DNA from: an uncultured Verrucomicrobia subdivision 3 bacterium
GTDB taxonomy: Bacteria; Verrucomicrobiota; Verrucomicrobiia; Limisphaerales; UBA11358
Assembly: GCA_903889895.1 (NCBI GenBank)
Contig: CAISYZ010000125.1
Location: 1-40,662, forward strand
DNA: 40,662 nt
Direction: 5' to 3'
The notes beneath the pieces are model-generated. The model was not told where the DNA came from and did no database searches. It worked only from the letters and a program-made list of their open reading frames with translations. This document shows positions 14,151-21,068 of this stretch, piece by piece; the first letter of the stretch is position 1, and every line of letters begins with the position of its first letter. The translations under genes and the position numbers were made by a program.

Positions 14151-15061
14151 GGTAAAGTTTGTTTCCGCCAAAACCATTGGTTGAACGGTCGGCCATAAAA
14201 ATTGGTTTCACTCACATCGGCCAGCCCCATCAAGGCGCTCGTGATGCGACCGGCACCGACATCGCCATGTCCGCTTATATCAAGGTTCGGCCAGATGAAC
14301 CAATGTTTTTCCGGCACGACGACCTGGCCCGAAGTCGGCATATACGACAGGTTGGTGTGCGAGATGCCGTCGTTAATGGCAAAGCCATTGGTCGAGAAGG
14401 TCACGGTGTCGCCTGCTACCGCCAGCACCGGCGCGAAACAAAGGCCGCTGCGCAACCAGACCGTGCCGCCATGGTAATTTTCGCCCACGTCATTTTCATC
14501 CGGCGAATAGGCCACCCAGTCGCCGCGCTGCACGGCCCGCTTGGGCAGAAAGCGTTGCACCACCACGACCTGGCCGTGCATGCGGAGCGGCGTGAAGAAA
14601 TGGTTTTGAACGAAGCTTCGCGCCGGCCAGTAAAGCAAGAGCATCATGCCCAGCAGCACCAGAATCGTGAATCCAATCCGCGAATGGAACGGTTCGCGCG
14701 CCAGCAGCGGATTGCAGTAATAAACAAAACCGGTTGAGTGGACGGAAAGCAGCAGACCGAAGGCGAAATTACCCGCCGGATAACCGAGCCACACGATGTA
14801 AAACATCGCCAGCAGCGCACTCGCCATCATCGCCGCGCGGCCCCAAATCCTTGGCCCGCGCAGCACCACCGCCAAACCGGGCACCAAAAAACCCATCACG
14901 AGCCCGCTGACCAATATTTCGCGCGGCAGCGTCAGTCGGTCGAGCGCGAGCCGCCGCCGGACGGCGTTGCCGAGATAAAAGAACGCCGAATACCACCGCG
15001 CGCGGGGCGGGTAGAACGGCGATGGCGATTCGGGTGTGAATTTTCGGCCCACGAAAATCAA
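14147..15061 (-). CDS. Membrane protein with S26 signal-peptidase-like domain lacking the catalytic dyad
   Basis: The 304-residue protein has about four TM helices between residues 50 and 145 and then a domain (about 155-282) that follows the type I signal peptidase plan. RGDWVAY (179-185) corresponds to the usual RGD-V-V, AVAGDTVTF (214-222) to GLPGDTV, GFAIND to the x-x-NG turn, and VVVPEKHWFIW (247-257) to VP-x-x-x-YFVMGDN. In active enzymes Ser-Met precedes this and Lys lies before GLPGD; here the positions read Arg160-Met161 and Ala210, so it is probably not a peptidase. It overlaps its neighbours on both sides by four bases (ATGA), within the ECF/Ycf46 run. The S26 relationship is my own alignment by eye. 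Confidence 0.65.
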   Translation of the reverse strand: MIFVGRKFTPESPSPFYPPRARWYSAFFYLGNAVRRRLALDRLTLPREILVSGLVMGFLVPGLAVVLRGPRIWGRAAMMASALLAMFYIVWLGYPAGNFAFGLLLSVHSTGFVYYCNPLLAREPFHSRIGFTILVLLGMMLLLYWPARSFVQNHFFTPLRMHGQVVVVQRFLPKRAVQRGDWVAYSPDENDVGENYHGGTVWLRSGLCFAPVLAVAGDTVTFSTNGFAINDGISHTNLSYMPTSGQVVVPEKHWFIWPNLDISGHGDVGAGRITSALMGLADVSETNFYGRPFNQWFWRKQTLP

Positions 15062-15258
15062 TGTCGCTGGTCAATGCGATACTGCACCTGCTCCTCCGGC
15101 TCGTAAAACTCGCTCGTCTGCTGCTGCGACTTCATTTCGCCGACGATTTCCTCGAAGATTTTCACGACGTCCATGCACGCGCGGCCCTTGAAGCCCTTGA
15201 CGTGCAATTCCACTTCGCCGGTCTTGCCGATGGTGATGTCAAATTCGCGTTGGGGCAT
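15058..15258 (-). CDS. DUF2997 family small protein
   Basis: The 66-residue protein matches DUF2997: an N-terminal beta hairpin (FDITIGKTGEVELHVKGFKG), a conserved G-x-x-C step (GRACMDVVKIFEEIVG), then TSEFYEPEEQV. DUF2997 proteins are small, of unknown function, and typically encoded beside DUF1257 (Ycf35) proteins and Ycf46-type AAA ATPases, as seen here. Its stop overlaps the start of the S26-like gene. Confidence 0.85.
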   Translation of the reverse strand: MPQREFDITIGKTGEVELHVKGFKGRACMDVVKIFEEIVGEMKSQQQTSEFYEPEEQVQYRIDQRH

Positions 15259-15272
15259 AAGATTAAACCTGA

Positions 15273-15524
15273 TTAAGTTCTGCTTTCATCCTTGGTCTTC
15301 GGGTAAAAGTAACGCTCGTGCGTAACCAAGTCTTCCGGTGTTCCAGCCACCTCAAGCCTCTCGCCATTGATGAGCGTGATGATGGAAGAAACCTCGTCTG
15401 CTCCACAGGCTGCCAGTTCGATTTTCACAATGTGTTCCGCGTTAAGGAAAATTGCATTCTCATGTTTCCCTTGTAAATCACGACAAAACACCTTTATGAA
15501 CTTCAGCGTTGTTTGAGCGCTCAT
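15273..15524 (-). CDS. Small FlbD-like protein
   Basis: The 83-residue protein has a central stretch that resembles the FlbD fold: AIFLNAEHIVKIELA, then SSIITLINGERLEVAGTPEDL, that is 'L-N-x-x-x-I-x-x-I-E' followed by 'T-x-I-T-L-x-N-G-x-x-x-x-V-x-E'. In FlbD these strands form a small SH3-like unit. No flagellar genes are nearby, so a flagellar role is unlikely. It is spaced 14-15 bases from both neighbours inside the Ycf46 cluster. The assignment is by resemblance. Confidence 0.6.
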   Translation of the reverse strand: MSAQTTLKFIKVFCRDLQGKHENAIFLNAEHIVKIELAACGADEVSSIITLINGERLEVAGTPEDLVTHERYFYPKTKDESRT

Positions 15525-15539
15525 TTTCGTTCTTGAAAA

Positions 15540-16013
15540 TCAATTTTCCCAATGCCGCACCTTCAGCCGGATGGAACGGTCTTCGTTCACTTCTTCTTCC
15601 ACGACGTTGAAACCGCGCGTCCGCATCTCGTCCATCAGCTTTTGATAAACGTAGCGCTGCACGACGGCCTGGCTCAATTCCTCGCCGAGCGCGCGCAACG
15701 CCGCCTCGCCGTGGCCGCTGCCAGTCACACACAGCGACGCCTTGCCACGCGCATCGCGCGAGAACGTGATGGTCACGCCTTCGCGCGTCACGGAAATCCG
15801 CTGGTCGCGGCCGAGCTGGCTCGTCACGACCTCGCTGCGCTCGATTTCGAGCTGCACGCCGTTGGTTTCCTTGCGGATGGTTTCGCCAGGGCGCTGGCTG
15901 TTGACTTCCGCCGCGACTTGATAGCCCAGCGAACTCGCCGCCGCCACCACCGCCGCGCTGAAGGCCGGCCACGCCATGATGACCACCGGAGTTAAAATGC
16001 AGACTGCGCTCAT
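15540..16013 (-). CDS. ycf35: DUF1257 / Ycf35-like protein
   Basis: The 157-residue protein shows the C-terminal signature of Ycf35/DUF1257: VVQRYVYQKLMDEMRTRGF, then VVEEEVNEDRSIRLKVRHW, matching 'Y-A-Y-x-K-x-x-x-E-x-x-x-x-G-F ... E-D-G-S-I-x-L-x-x-x-R-W'. The N-terminus has AAASSLGYQVA where the family has a helix ending in LGY. Ycf35 is a plastid and cyanobacterial conserved protein without known biochemistry. Finding it with DUF2997 and a Ycf46-type ATPase reproduces a conserved gene set. The middle (residues 35-100) is more divergent. Confidence 0.8.
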   Translation of the reverse strand: MSAVCILTPVVIMAWPAFSAAVVAAASSLGYQVAAEVNSQRPGETIRKETNGVQLEIERSEVVTSQLGRDQRISVTREGVTITFSRDARGKASLCVTGSGHGEAALRALGEELSQAVVQRYVYQKLMDEMRTRGFNVVEEEVNEDRSIRLKVRHWEN

Positions 16014-16022
16014 AAATTTGAT

Positions 16023-16334
16023 TTAGCGTTTGTTGTTCATTAGCTTTGACCGGGCCTTGTTCAATTCGTCACGCGACAAGGGCGCAATTTTATAACGGTC
16101 CTTCCGCCGCGCCCGCTCTCGCTGAACCGCCCGCACGATGGAAACCAGCAGGCTGGAAATAATCACCGTTACGACAAACGGCCAGTATTTGAGAAGGTCA
16201 TAAGCATCGGCTAGGCCCAGAATCAACCCGATCACCAGCGGCCCGGCGAACAAAACCACCAGCGTAACGAAGAAAACCGGCACGAACCGGCGGTCTTTGT
16301 AATAATCAAATACGTTGCCCCAGAAAAAATCCAT
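16023..16334 (-). CDS. Two-TM membrane protein
   Basis: The 103-residue protein has two membrane helices (about 18-42, PVFFVTLVVLFAGPLVIGLI, and 51-68, WPFVVTVIISSLLVSIV) and a strongly basic cytoplasmic tail (RAVQRERARRKDRYKI...KLMNNKR). No family is recognised. It sits between the AAA ATPase (12 bases upstream) and the DUF1257 gene (9 bases downstream), so it may provide the membrane anchor for the cluster. Confidence 0.7.
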   Translation of the reverse strand: MDFFWGNVFDYYKDRRFVPVFFVTLVVLFAGPLVIGLILGLADAYDLLKYWPFVVTVIISSLLVSIVRAVQRERARRKDRYKIAPLSRDELNKARSKLMNNKR

Positions 16335-16346
16335 AGCGGTTTAAAG

Positions 16347-17900
16347 TCATAGCTCCATCCGTCGCACCGTGCTGGCCTTGTGCGCCTCGCGCGGCACACT
16401 GGCGTTGCGGGCGCGGCCTTCCGCCCAGCTCCGCAGCCGGTTGATCTGCTCGTCCATGGTCTTCGCCAGCGGCACGGTCTGCGCGAGCGCGGCGAGGATG
16501 GATTCCGTCGTGATGTCGCCCTTGTCGTAAAACGCGTCGTAAAGCGCGCTGTTGATGGCTTCCTGAATTTCCGCGCCGCTGAAATCCGTGCTGGCCTTGC
16601 CCAGCGCGGCGACATCAAATTTTTCCACCGCGCGATTGTGCCGCCTGATGTGGATGCGGAAAATTTCCTGCCGCTCTTCCAGGCTCGGCAAATCCACGAA
16701 GAAAATTTCATCAAGACGGCCTTTGCGAAGTAGTTCCGGCGGCAGTTGTGAAATATCGTTCGCCGTCGCCACCACAAAAACTGGCGCGGTTTTTTCCGAT
16801 AGCCACGTCAGAAAAGTGCCAAACACGCGCGCCGTCGTGCCGCCGTCCGTTTGCCCCGAACCTTGCGAGCCGGCGAATGCCTTGTCAATTTCGTCCACCC
16901 ACAAAATCGCGGGTGCGACCGATTCCGCCACGGCGATGGCGCGGCGCACATTTTCTTCCGACGAGCCGACGAGGCTGCCAAACATCCGGCCCATGTCGAA
17001 CCGCAGCAGCGGCAGTTGCCACTGGTTTGACACCGCCTTCGCGCACAAGCTTTTTCCGCAACCCTGCACGCCGAGCATCAAAATGCCTTTCGGCGCGGGC
17101 AAACCGAACGCGCGCGCCTCGCTGCTGAACGCCGCCGCGCGCTTGTCCAGCCAGTCTTTCAACACCGCCAGCCCGCCGATGTTCGAGAAACTGTCCTCCG
17201 TGGTGTAATATTCCAGCAGTCCGCTCTTGCGGATGATCTGCTGTTTCTCGGCAAAAACTTCGTTCACATCATCGCCGCTCAACCGCTCGTCCTTTACGAT
17301 GATTTTGGCGAAGACATTTTCTGCCTCGCCAAGCGTCAAGCCGAGCGCCGCCGACAAGAGCCGTTCGCGCCCGACATCGTCGAGGTCAATTTTCACCTGT
17401 TTGAACTGCACGACATCCTCGATGATTTTATCTAGCAGCCCGCTTAAGTCGTCGCGCGATGGCAGCGGATAATTCAGCACCGTGACTTCCTTTTCCAACT
17501 CGGTCGGAATTTCCATCGTCGGCGAAATCAGCACAATGGTCTTGAAGCTGTTCTTCAAATGCAGCGCGATTTCCTTGAGCTTGCGGACGATGGCGAAATT
17601 ATTTTTCGTCAGGAACGGATGAAAATCCTTGAAGATAAAAATCGCCGGCTCAACCTGCTCGATGACTTGCTCCAGCGCCATCAGCGGATCTTTCGTCGCC
17701 GCGCTGCGATTTTTGTGCGACTGGATGGACGTGCCGGCGGGCACGATGCCCGTGCTGTAACTCCACTCGAAGACTTTTTTCTGCCGCTTTTTGGCGATCT
17801 CCACGACCACGTTTTGCACGCGCATTTCCTCGCTGGAAATGATGTAGAGAATGGGGTAGCGCGCCCGGATGAGCGTCTCGATTTCAGCTTGGAAGTTCAT
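16347..17900 (-). CDS. ycf46: Ycf46-type AAA+ ATPase
   Basis: The 517-residue protein starts with the Ycf46 N-terminal module (IETLIRARYPILYIISSEEMRV, then the KVFEWSYSTGI strand) and ends with an AAA+ domain. Walker A is GVQGCGKS (277-284), Walker B ILWVDEID with D336-E337, sensor 1 VVATAND, and an arginine-finger region LLRKGRLDEIFFVDLP, followed by a FtsH/proteasome-like C-terminal helical domain (TDFSGAEIQEAINSALYDAFY). Ycf46 proteins occur in plastids, cyanobacteria and scattered bacteria; in cyanobacteria one has been linked to regulation of photosynthesis and CO2 uptake, but the substrate is unknown. The gene overlaps the upstream 66-residue gene by 17 bases. It is the probable energy-consuming core of the cluster. 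Confidence 0.92.
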   Translation of the reverse strand: MNFQAEIETLIRARYPILYIISSEEMRVQNVVVEIAKKRQKKVFEWSYSTGIVPAGTSIQSHKNRSAATKDPLMALEQVIEQVEPAIFIFKDFHPFLTKNNFAIVRKLKEIALHLKNSFKTIVLISPTMEIPTELEKEVTVLNYPLPSRDDLSGLLDKIIEDVVQFKQVKIDLDDVGRERLLSAALGLTLGEAENVFAKIIVKDERLSGDDVNEVFAEKQQIIRKSGLLEYYTTEDSFSNIGGLAVLKDWLDKRAAAFSSEARAFGLPAPKGILMLGVQGCGKSLCAKAVSNQWQLPLLRFDMGRMFGSLVGSSEENVRRAIAVAESVAPAILWVDEIDKAFAGSQGSGQTDGGTTARVFGTFLTWLSEKTAPVFVVATANDISQLPPELLRKGRLDEIFFVDLPSLEERQEIFRIHIRRHNRAVEKFDVAALGKASTDFSGAEIQEAINSALYDAFYDKGDITTESILAALAQTVPLAKTMDEQINRLRSWAEGRARNASVPREAHKASTVRRMEL

Positions 17901-18084
17901 TATTTTTGGAAACTATTTTCGGATTCGCGCGCCGGCGCATCGGCTCGTCGTCGGGATCCAGTTCGGACAAAATTTTCGCCATCGCCGGCGTGATGTTGTG
18001 CGCCAGAATTTTGCCGCCGGGCAAAATCAGAAATTCGCTGTGTTGGTTGGCGGTTCGCGCGGCCATGGCGGGCTGGGTTTTCAC
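17884..18084 (-). CDS. Small conserved-looking protein upstream of the Ycf46 gene
   Basis: The 66-residue protein contains a compact core, HSEFLILPGGKILAHNITPA, then MAKILSELDPDDEPMRRR, with a disordered basic tail. I do not recognise a named family. It starts four bases inside the radical SAM gene (ATGA overlap) and ends inside the start of the AAA gene, so translation of all three is probably coupled. The tight packing argues that it is a real cluster component. Confidence 0.7.
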   Translation of the reverse strand: MKTQPAMAARTANQHSEFLILPGGKILAHNITPAMAKILSELDPDDEPMRRRANPKIVSKNNELPS

Positions 18085-19001
18085 TGAATTAAATTGATTC
18101 CAAGTTCGCGCGCCAGCCCAAAAGCCGTTTCATTTTCGCCCGTTGAAATTTGGCTGGCGAGTTCGCCATGCCGCCGCGCGTGCCACGCCGGCCAGAAGCC
18201 GGACCGCAAATTTACCTTCACGTCCGGCAGATTTTCCGCCAGCCATTCCGCCACCGGCCGCCAGCAACATTCGACGTGTCCCGGCATCAGCAAATGCCGC
18301 ACGATGAGTTCGCTGTGGTCATTCGCCCACAACAGATTTTCGCGCACCACGCGGACGTAATTCGGCGTTTTTGCCAGCCGCTCCGCGCAGGCGTCGTTGC
18401 CAAATTTGAAATCCGCCAGCCACACGTCAAAAATTCCGTCGAGCAGTTCGCGCGCCTGCGCCGAGCCGTGCGCGTTGGTTTTCCAAATCAACTTGGCATC
18501 CGCCGGCAGATGCGAAACAAATTCCAGCGCGGCCGGCAGGTAAATTGTCGGTTCGCCGCCGAGCACCATGATGGTTTTTGCGCCGTTCGCGAGCGCGGAC
18601 TTGGCTTGTTCTGCCAATTGCGTGGCTGCGACGCCTCGTCGCCGCAATAAATCCGCAGCGTTTTCGCCGCGCGTGGCGACGAGGGCGTCGCCGCTACGCG
18701 GATTCCAGCTTTCCTTGCCGGTGATGCAAAAATCGCAGCGCATATCGCAGCCGCTCAACGCCACGGAAAACACCGGCATCAATTCCAATTCATCCGACAC
18801 CTCCGTTTGCGCGGAAAAAAAGTGTGCGTCCGCACCGGCGCGGCACAGGCCGGTTTCGCCCGCGAGCCGGTTCACGCCGCAATCGTGTGCGCACAGGTGG
18901 CAGTCCGCCAAAAGCTCGTGCGCGATGCGAGCGCGCTCGCGCGCCAGCGCCGGACGCGATTGCGCGGGCGCGAAAATTTTTTCTGGCGCGGTGCAGATCA
19001 T
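18081..19001 (-). CDS. PflX-like radical SAM protein
   Basis: From ATG 19001 the protein has 306 residues. It carries an N-terminal Cys set (C34, C37, C41, C53: CHLCAHDCGVNRLAGETGLC), as in the PflA/PflX (COG1313) group, followed by the radical SAM cluster motif CDMRCDFC (C85, C89, C92) that binds the 4Fe-4S cluster. GGEPTIYL is the SAM-binding GGE motif, and IWKTNAHGS lies on the next strand. These enzymes cleave S-adenosylmethionine to start radical chemistry; targets of PflX-type members are mostly unknown. The longer frame to 19076 is rejected because ATG 19001 gives a four-base ATGA overlap with the rhomboid-like gene. Confidence 0.87.
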   Translation of the reverse strand: MICTAPEKIFAPAQSRPALARERARIAHELLADCHLCAHDCGVNRLAGETGLCRAGADAHFFSAQTEVSDELELMPVFSVALSGCDMRCDFCITGKESWNPRSGDALVATRGENAADLLRRRGVAATQLAEQAKSALANGAKTIMVLGGEPTIYLPAALEFVSHLPADAKLIWKTNAHGSAQARELLDGIFDVWLADFKFGNDACAERLAKTPNYVRVVRENLLWANDHSELIVRHLLMPGHVECCWRPVAEWLAENLPDVKVNLRSGFWPAWHARRHGELASQISTGENETAFGLARELGINLIQ

Positions 19002-19645
19002 AATTCCAGCCGGTTGATGCGGCTGGATTCCACGGCGCGACCGGAATGCGACATGATCCATTTGTGCCGCAGCCACAAATACGACCAGCCGGTGAATCCG
19101 CCCGCCGCCATGACGGCGGTGCGCGCGAGGCCGGCGGTAAAAAACATGATGGCGAGGCTAATCACCCCGAAAATCAAGACCATCTGCCGCACCGTCATTT
19201 CGCCGAACAACGGAAATTGCGCCGGCTGGTGGCCGCATTCAAACGCCCACGCGACGAGCAGTCCGAACATCACCGGCGCGGCTCCGGTCATTGGCAGCGA
19301 GCTTAAAAAAATCTGCGCCAGCCCCGCGCCGGCGGCGACGATGGCGCAAAAAATCCAGAGCTGGCCGCGTGACCAGTGGCGTTCCAGTTGCGCGCCGAGC
19401 AGCACGAGCGCGAAGCCATTCATCAGAAAATCCAAAATGCCGTTCGGCAGCAGCGCGTAGCTGATGATGCGCCAGATTTGTCCGTGCCAAAATGCCGGCG
19501 CGCTGGCGGCAAGCCGGGATTGCAATTCAAATGAATGCGTCAATTCGCCAATGACGGCGGCCGCATAAACGCCCGCCAGCAAAACCAGCAGCGCGCGCGT
19601 GCCGGGCGTGAGCAGGGCGGTGAAGCGTTGCCAGAAAGCATTCAT
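18998..19645 (-). CDS. Rhomboid-like membrane protein without catalytic residues
   Basis: The 215-residue protein has six or so TM helices and the rhomboid layout: WHGQIWRIISYALL (53-66), then LDFLMNGFALVLLGAQLERHW (71-91), matching 'W-R-x-x-T-x-x-F-x-H ... N-x-x-x-L-x-x-x-G-x-x-L-E'. The active-site loop GxSG is replaced by GAAP (121-124), and the His-bearing 'A-H-x-x-G' helix reads VMAAGGFTGW (178-187). Both members of the Ser-His dyad therefore appear to be missing, so it is probably a pseudoprotease that binds membrane proteins. It starts four bases after the 72-residue gene and overlaps the radical SAM gene. Confidence 0.75.
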   Translation of the reverse strand: MNAFWQRFTALLTPGTRALLVLLAGVYAAAVIGELTHSFELQSRLAASAPAFWHGQIWRIISYALLPNGILDFLMNGFALVLLGAQLERHWSRGQLWIFCAIVAAGAGLAQIFLSSLPMTGAAPVMFGLLVAWAFECGHQPAQFPLFGEMTVRQMVLIFGVISLAIMFFTAGLARTAVMAAGGFTGWSYLWLRHKWIMSHSGRAVESSRINRLEL

Positions 19646-19649
19646 GCGG

Positions 19650-19868
19650 TCATTGGCCGAGCAGATTTTTCCACCACGGACGCGGCGCGGGCGCGGCGTT
19701 TTGCGCGGAGCGTTTCAGCCGCTCGGCAATCTGCGGCGGCACGGCGGTCTGCGCGGCGTCGAAGCGCAGCAGTTCTTCCGCGCCGGCAAATTCCTGGCCG
19801 GCCTGCGCTTTCGTCTGGTGCGTTTCGGCGTGCTGTGATTCCTGCGAAAGTTTGGTGTGCTGTTTCAT
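19650..19868 (-). CDS. Small protein downstream of the ECF sigma factor
   Basis: The 72-residue soluble protein is Gln/Ala-rich at its N-terminus (MKQHTKLSQESQHAETHQTK), then contains LLRFDAAQTAVPPQIAERLKRS and ends APRPWWKNLLGQ. There is no membrane helix and no zinc motif. Its position, five bases after the sigma-factor stop, is where anti-sigma factors are usually encoded, and the VPPQIAERLKR string is anti-sigma-like in flavour, but this is an inference from context only. Confidence 0.65.
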   Translation of the reverse strand: MKQHTKLSQESQHAETHQTKAQAGQEFAGAEELLRFDAAQTAVPPQIAERLKRSAQNAAPAPRPWWKNLLGQ

Positions 19869-19873
19869 AGGTG

Positions 19874-20434
19874 TCAGGCGGTTTGTTCAAAACGGGCGGC
19901 GAAAGTTTTTCGCGCGCGATGCAGTTTGCCGCGCACGGCGTCTGCAGTTTGGTCGAGTAGCGCGGCGATTTCGTCGTAGCTCAATTCCTCGTCGGCGACG
20001 AGCAGCAGGAGCAAGCGATATTCGTCGGACAGGCTGTCGAGTGTGTTTTGAATGCGCTGGCCGAGTTCCTTGGTTTCCAACACGCGCAGCGGCGAATCGG
20101 TTTTCGCGGCGGCATTTTCCCAGATGGCGTCGTCCGCGCTGGTTTGCACATGGCGGTTGTGCCAGGACTGGTTGAGGTTCTGGCAATGGTTGATGGCGAT
20201 GCGGTAAAGCCAGGTGCGCGCGGAGGCGTCGCCGCGAAAATTGCCGAGGCTGCGGAACGCCTTGAGGAAAACATCATGCGTGGCGTCCTCAGCCTTTTGT
20301 GGGTCGCCGAGAAATCGCAGTGTGAGATAAAAAATCGCGCGACTGTGTTCGGCGTAAAGCGCGGCAATTTCATCCGACGGCCAGCCGGTGGGTGGCTGGC
20401 CAACCAGCGTGGAACCTTCGGCGGTTGTGTCCAT
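19874..20434 (-). CDS. ECF-family RNA polymerase sigma factor
   Basis: The 186-residue protein has sigma region 2 (LYAEHSRAIFYLTLRFLGD, then AEDATHDVFLKAFRSLGNF and ARTWLYRIAINHC) and region 4 (LQRI-type helix LGQRIQNTLDSLSDEYRLLL, then ELSYDEIAALLDQTADAVRG and KLHRARKTF). This is the two-domain ECF form without region 3. ATG 20434 is used; the upstream frame starts with TTG at 20446. It heads fourteen close-set minus-strand genes, and a GTGACT-N16-GTCTAA element lies 18 bases upstream, so it probably drives its own operon. Confidence 0.92.
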   Translation of the reverse strand: MDTTAEGSTLVGQPPTGWPSDEIAALYAEHSRAIFYLTLRFLGDPQKAEDATHDVFLKAFRSLGNFRGDASARTWLYRIAINHCQNLNQSWHNRHVQTSADDAIWENAAAKTDSPLRVLETKELGQRIQNTLDSLSDEYRLLLLLVADEELSYDEIAALLDQTADAVRGKLHRARKTFAARFEQTA

Positions 20435-20452
20435 GAGTGCTTTCAACGCCGA

Positions 20453-20480
20453 TTAGACAACGCCCGAATCGGAAAGTCAC
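20453..20480 (-). promoter_or_regulatory. Candidate ECF-type promoter of the sigma/Ycf46 operon
   Basis: On the minus strand GTGACT (20475-20480) and GTCTAA (20453-20458) are 16 bp apart, 18 bases before the sigma-factor ATG. ECF promoters commonly have a GTCTAA/TCTGA-like -10 and a spacer of 16-17 bp, and ECF genes are often self-activated. The -35 GTGACT departs from the classical GGAACTT. Confidence 0.5.
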
Positions 20481-20515
20481 GCAAACTGGTGAAGTTCTTT
20501 GTCTCGTAAAATAGA

Positions 20516-20540
20516 AACGCCGGGCTCAAGGCCCGGCGTT
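20516..20540 (-). terminator. Intrinsic terminator of the lipoprotein gene
   Basis: AACGCCGGGC (20516-20525) and GCCCGGCGTT (20531-20540) form a perfect 10-bp stem with a five-base loop. On the minus strand it is followed by TCTATTTTACG, a T-rich tract. It isolates the lipoprotein transcript from the sigma-factor operon on the same strand. Confidence 0.8.
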
Positions 20541-20558
20541 CGTGAGAAAAATTACGGC

Positions 20559-20954
20559 TTAGCGCGCGAGTTGCAGCGCGATTTCCTTTTCCAACTCGTG
20601 CGCCACATCAATGTCGGCGTTGCCCCAGGAGCCTAGCGCCTGCACGCTGACTTGTGTAATCTTGGGGTCAACGGATTCCACGCTGATATAGACATCGCGC
20701 TGATTGACCTTGCCTTGAAGGGAGCGGATGATGTTGGTGCTGTTATGCGGGATGAATTCGCGGATCATCACGCCATTTTGCTGGATGACGTTGACGGACG
20801 CCTGATAAACCTGATCCACGGAGCGGTTGTAGCGGCCGACAATGGTGTCCTTGCTCCAGTTGGAGCGGAACGCGGTGGTGTCGCTGACGGTATGGACGCA
20901 GCCGGTGGCGATGACCGCAACGGCGGCGAGAATGGCGAGAAAATTCATTTTCAT
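20559..20954 (-). CDS. Small outer-envelope lipoprotein (DUF3568-like)
   Basis: From ATG 20954 the protein has 131 residues and a lipoprotein signal (MKMNFLAILAAVAVIATGC, lipobox IATG-C). The mature domain has alternating strands (DTIVGRYNRSVDQVYQASVN, NVIQQNGVMI, QRDVYISVESVD, TQVSVQALGSWGNADI) as in the small DUF3568-type lipoproteins, where a Y-x-x-x-V helix is followed by beta strands. Function unknown. The longer frame starting at 21005 would bury the signal peptide, and the promoter TTGACG-N17-TGCATT supports the shorter form. Confidence 0.75.
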   Translation of the reverse strand: MKMNFLAILAAVAVIATGCVHTVSDTTAFRSNWSKDTIVGRYNRSVDQVYQASVNVIQQNGVMIREFIPHNSTNIIRSLQGKVNQRDVYISVESVDPKITQVSVQALGSWGNADIDVAHELEKEIALQLAR

Positions 20955-20963
20955 ATGGCGGAC

Positions 20964-20992
20964 AATGCAACCGAAAACGGGCCGCGCGTCAA
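20964..20992 (-). promoter_or_regulatory. Putative promoter of the lipoprotein gene
   Basis: On the minus strand TTGACG (20987-20992), 17 bp, TGCATT (20964-20969), then nine bases to the ATG at 20954. It would give an almost leaderless transcript. Confidence 0.5.
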
Positions 20993-21068
20993 GCAAGATT
21001 CGCAAAGGATTTGCCGGCGGGGATTATTTGCAACTTTCAACCGGCGGCGGTTTTGAATAAAAGACTTT

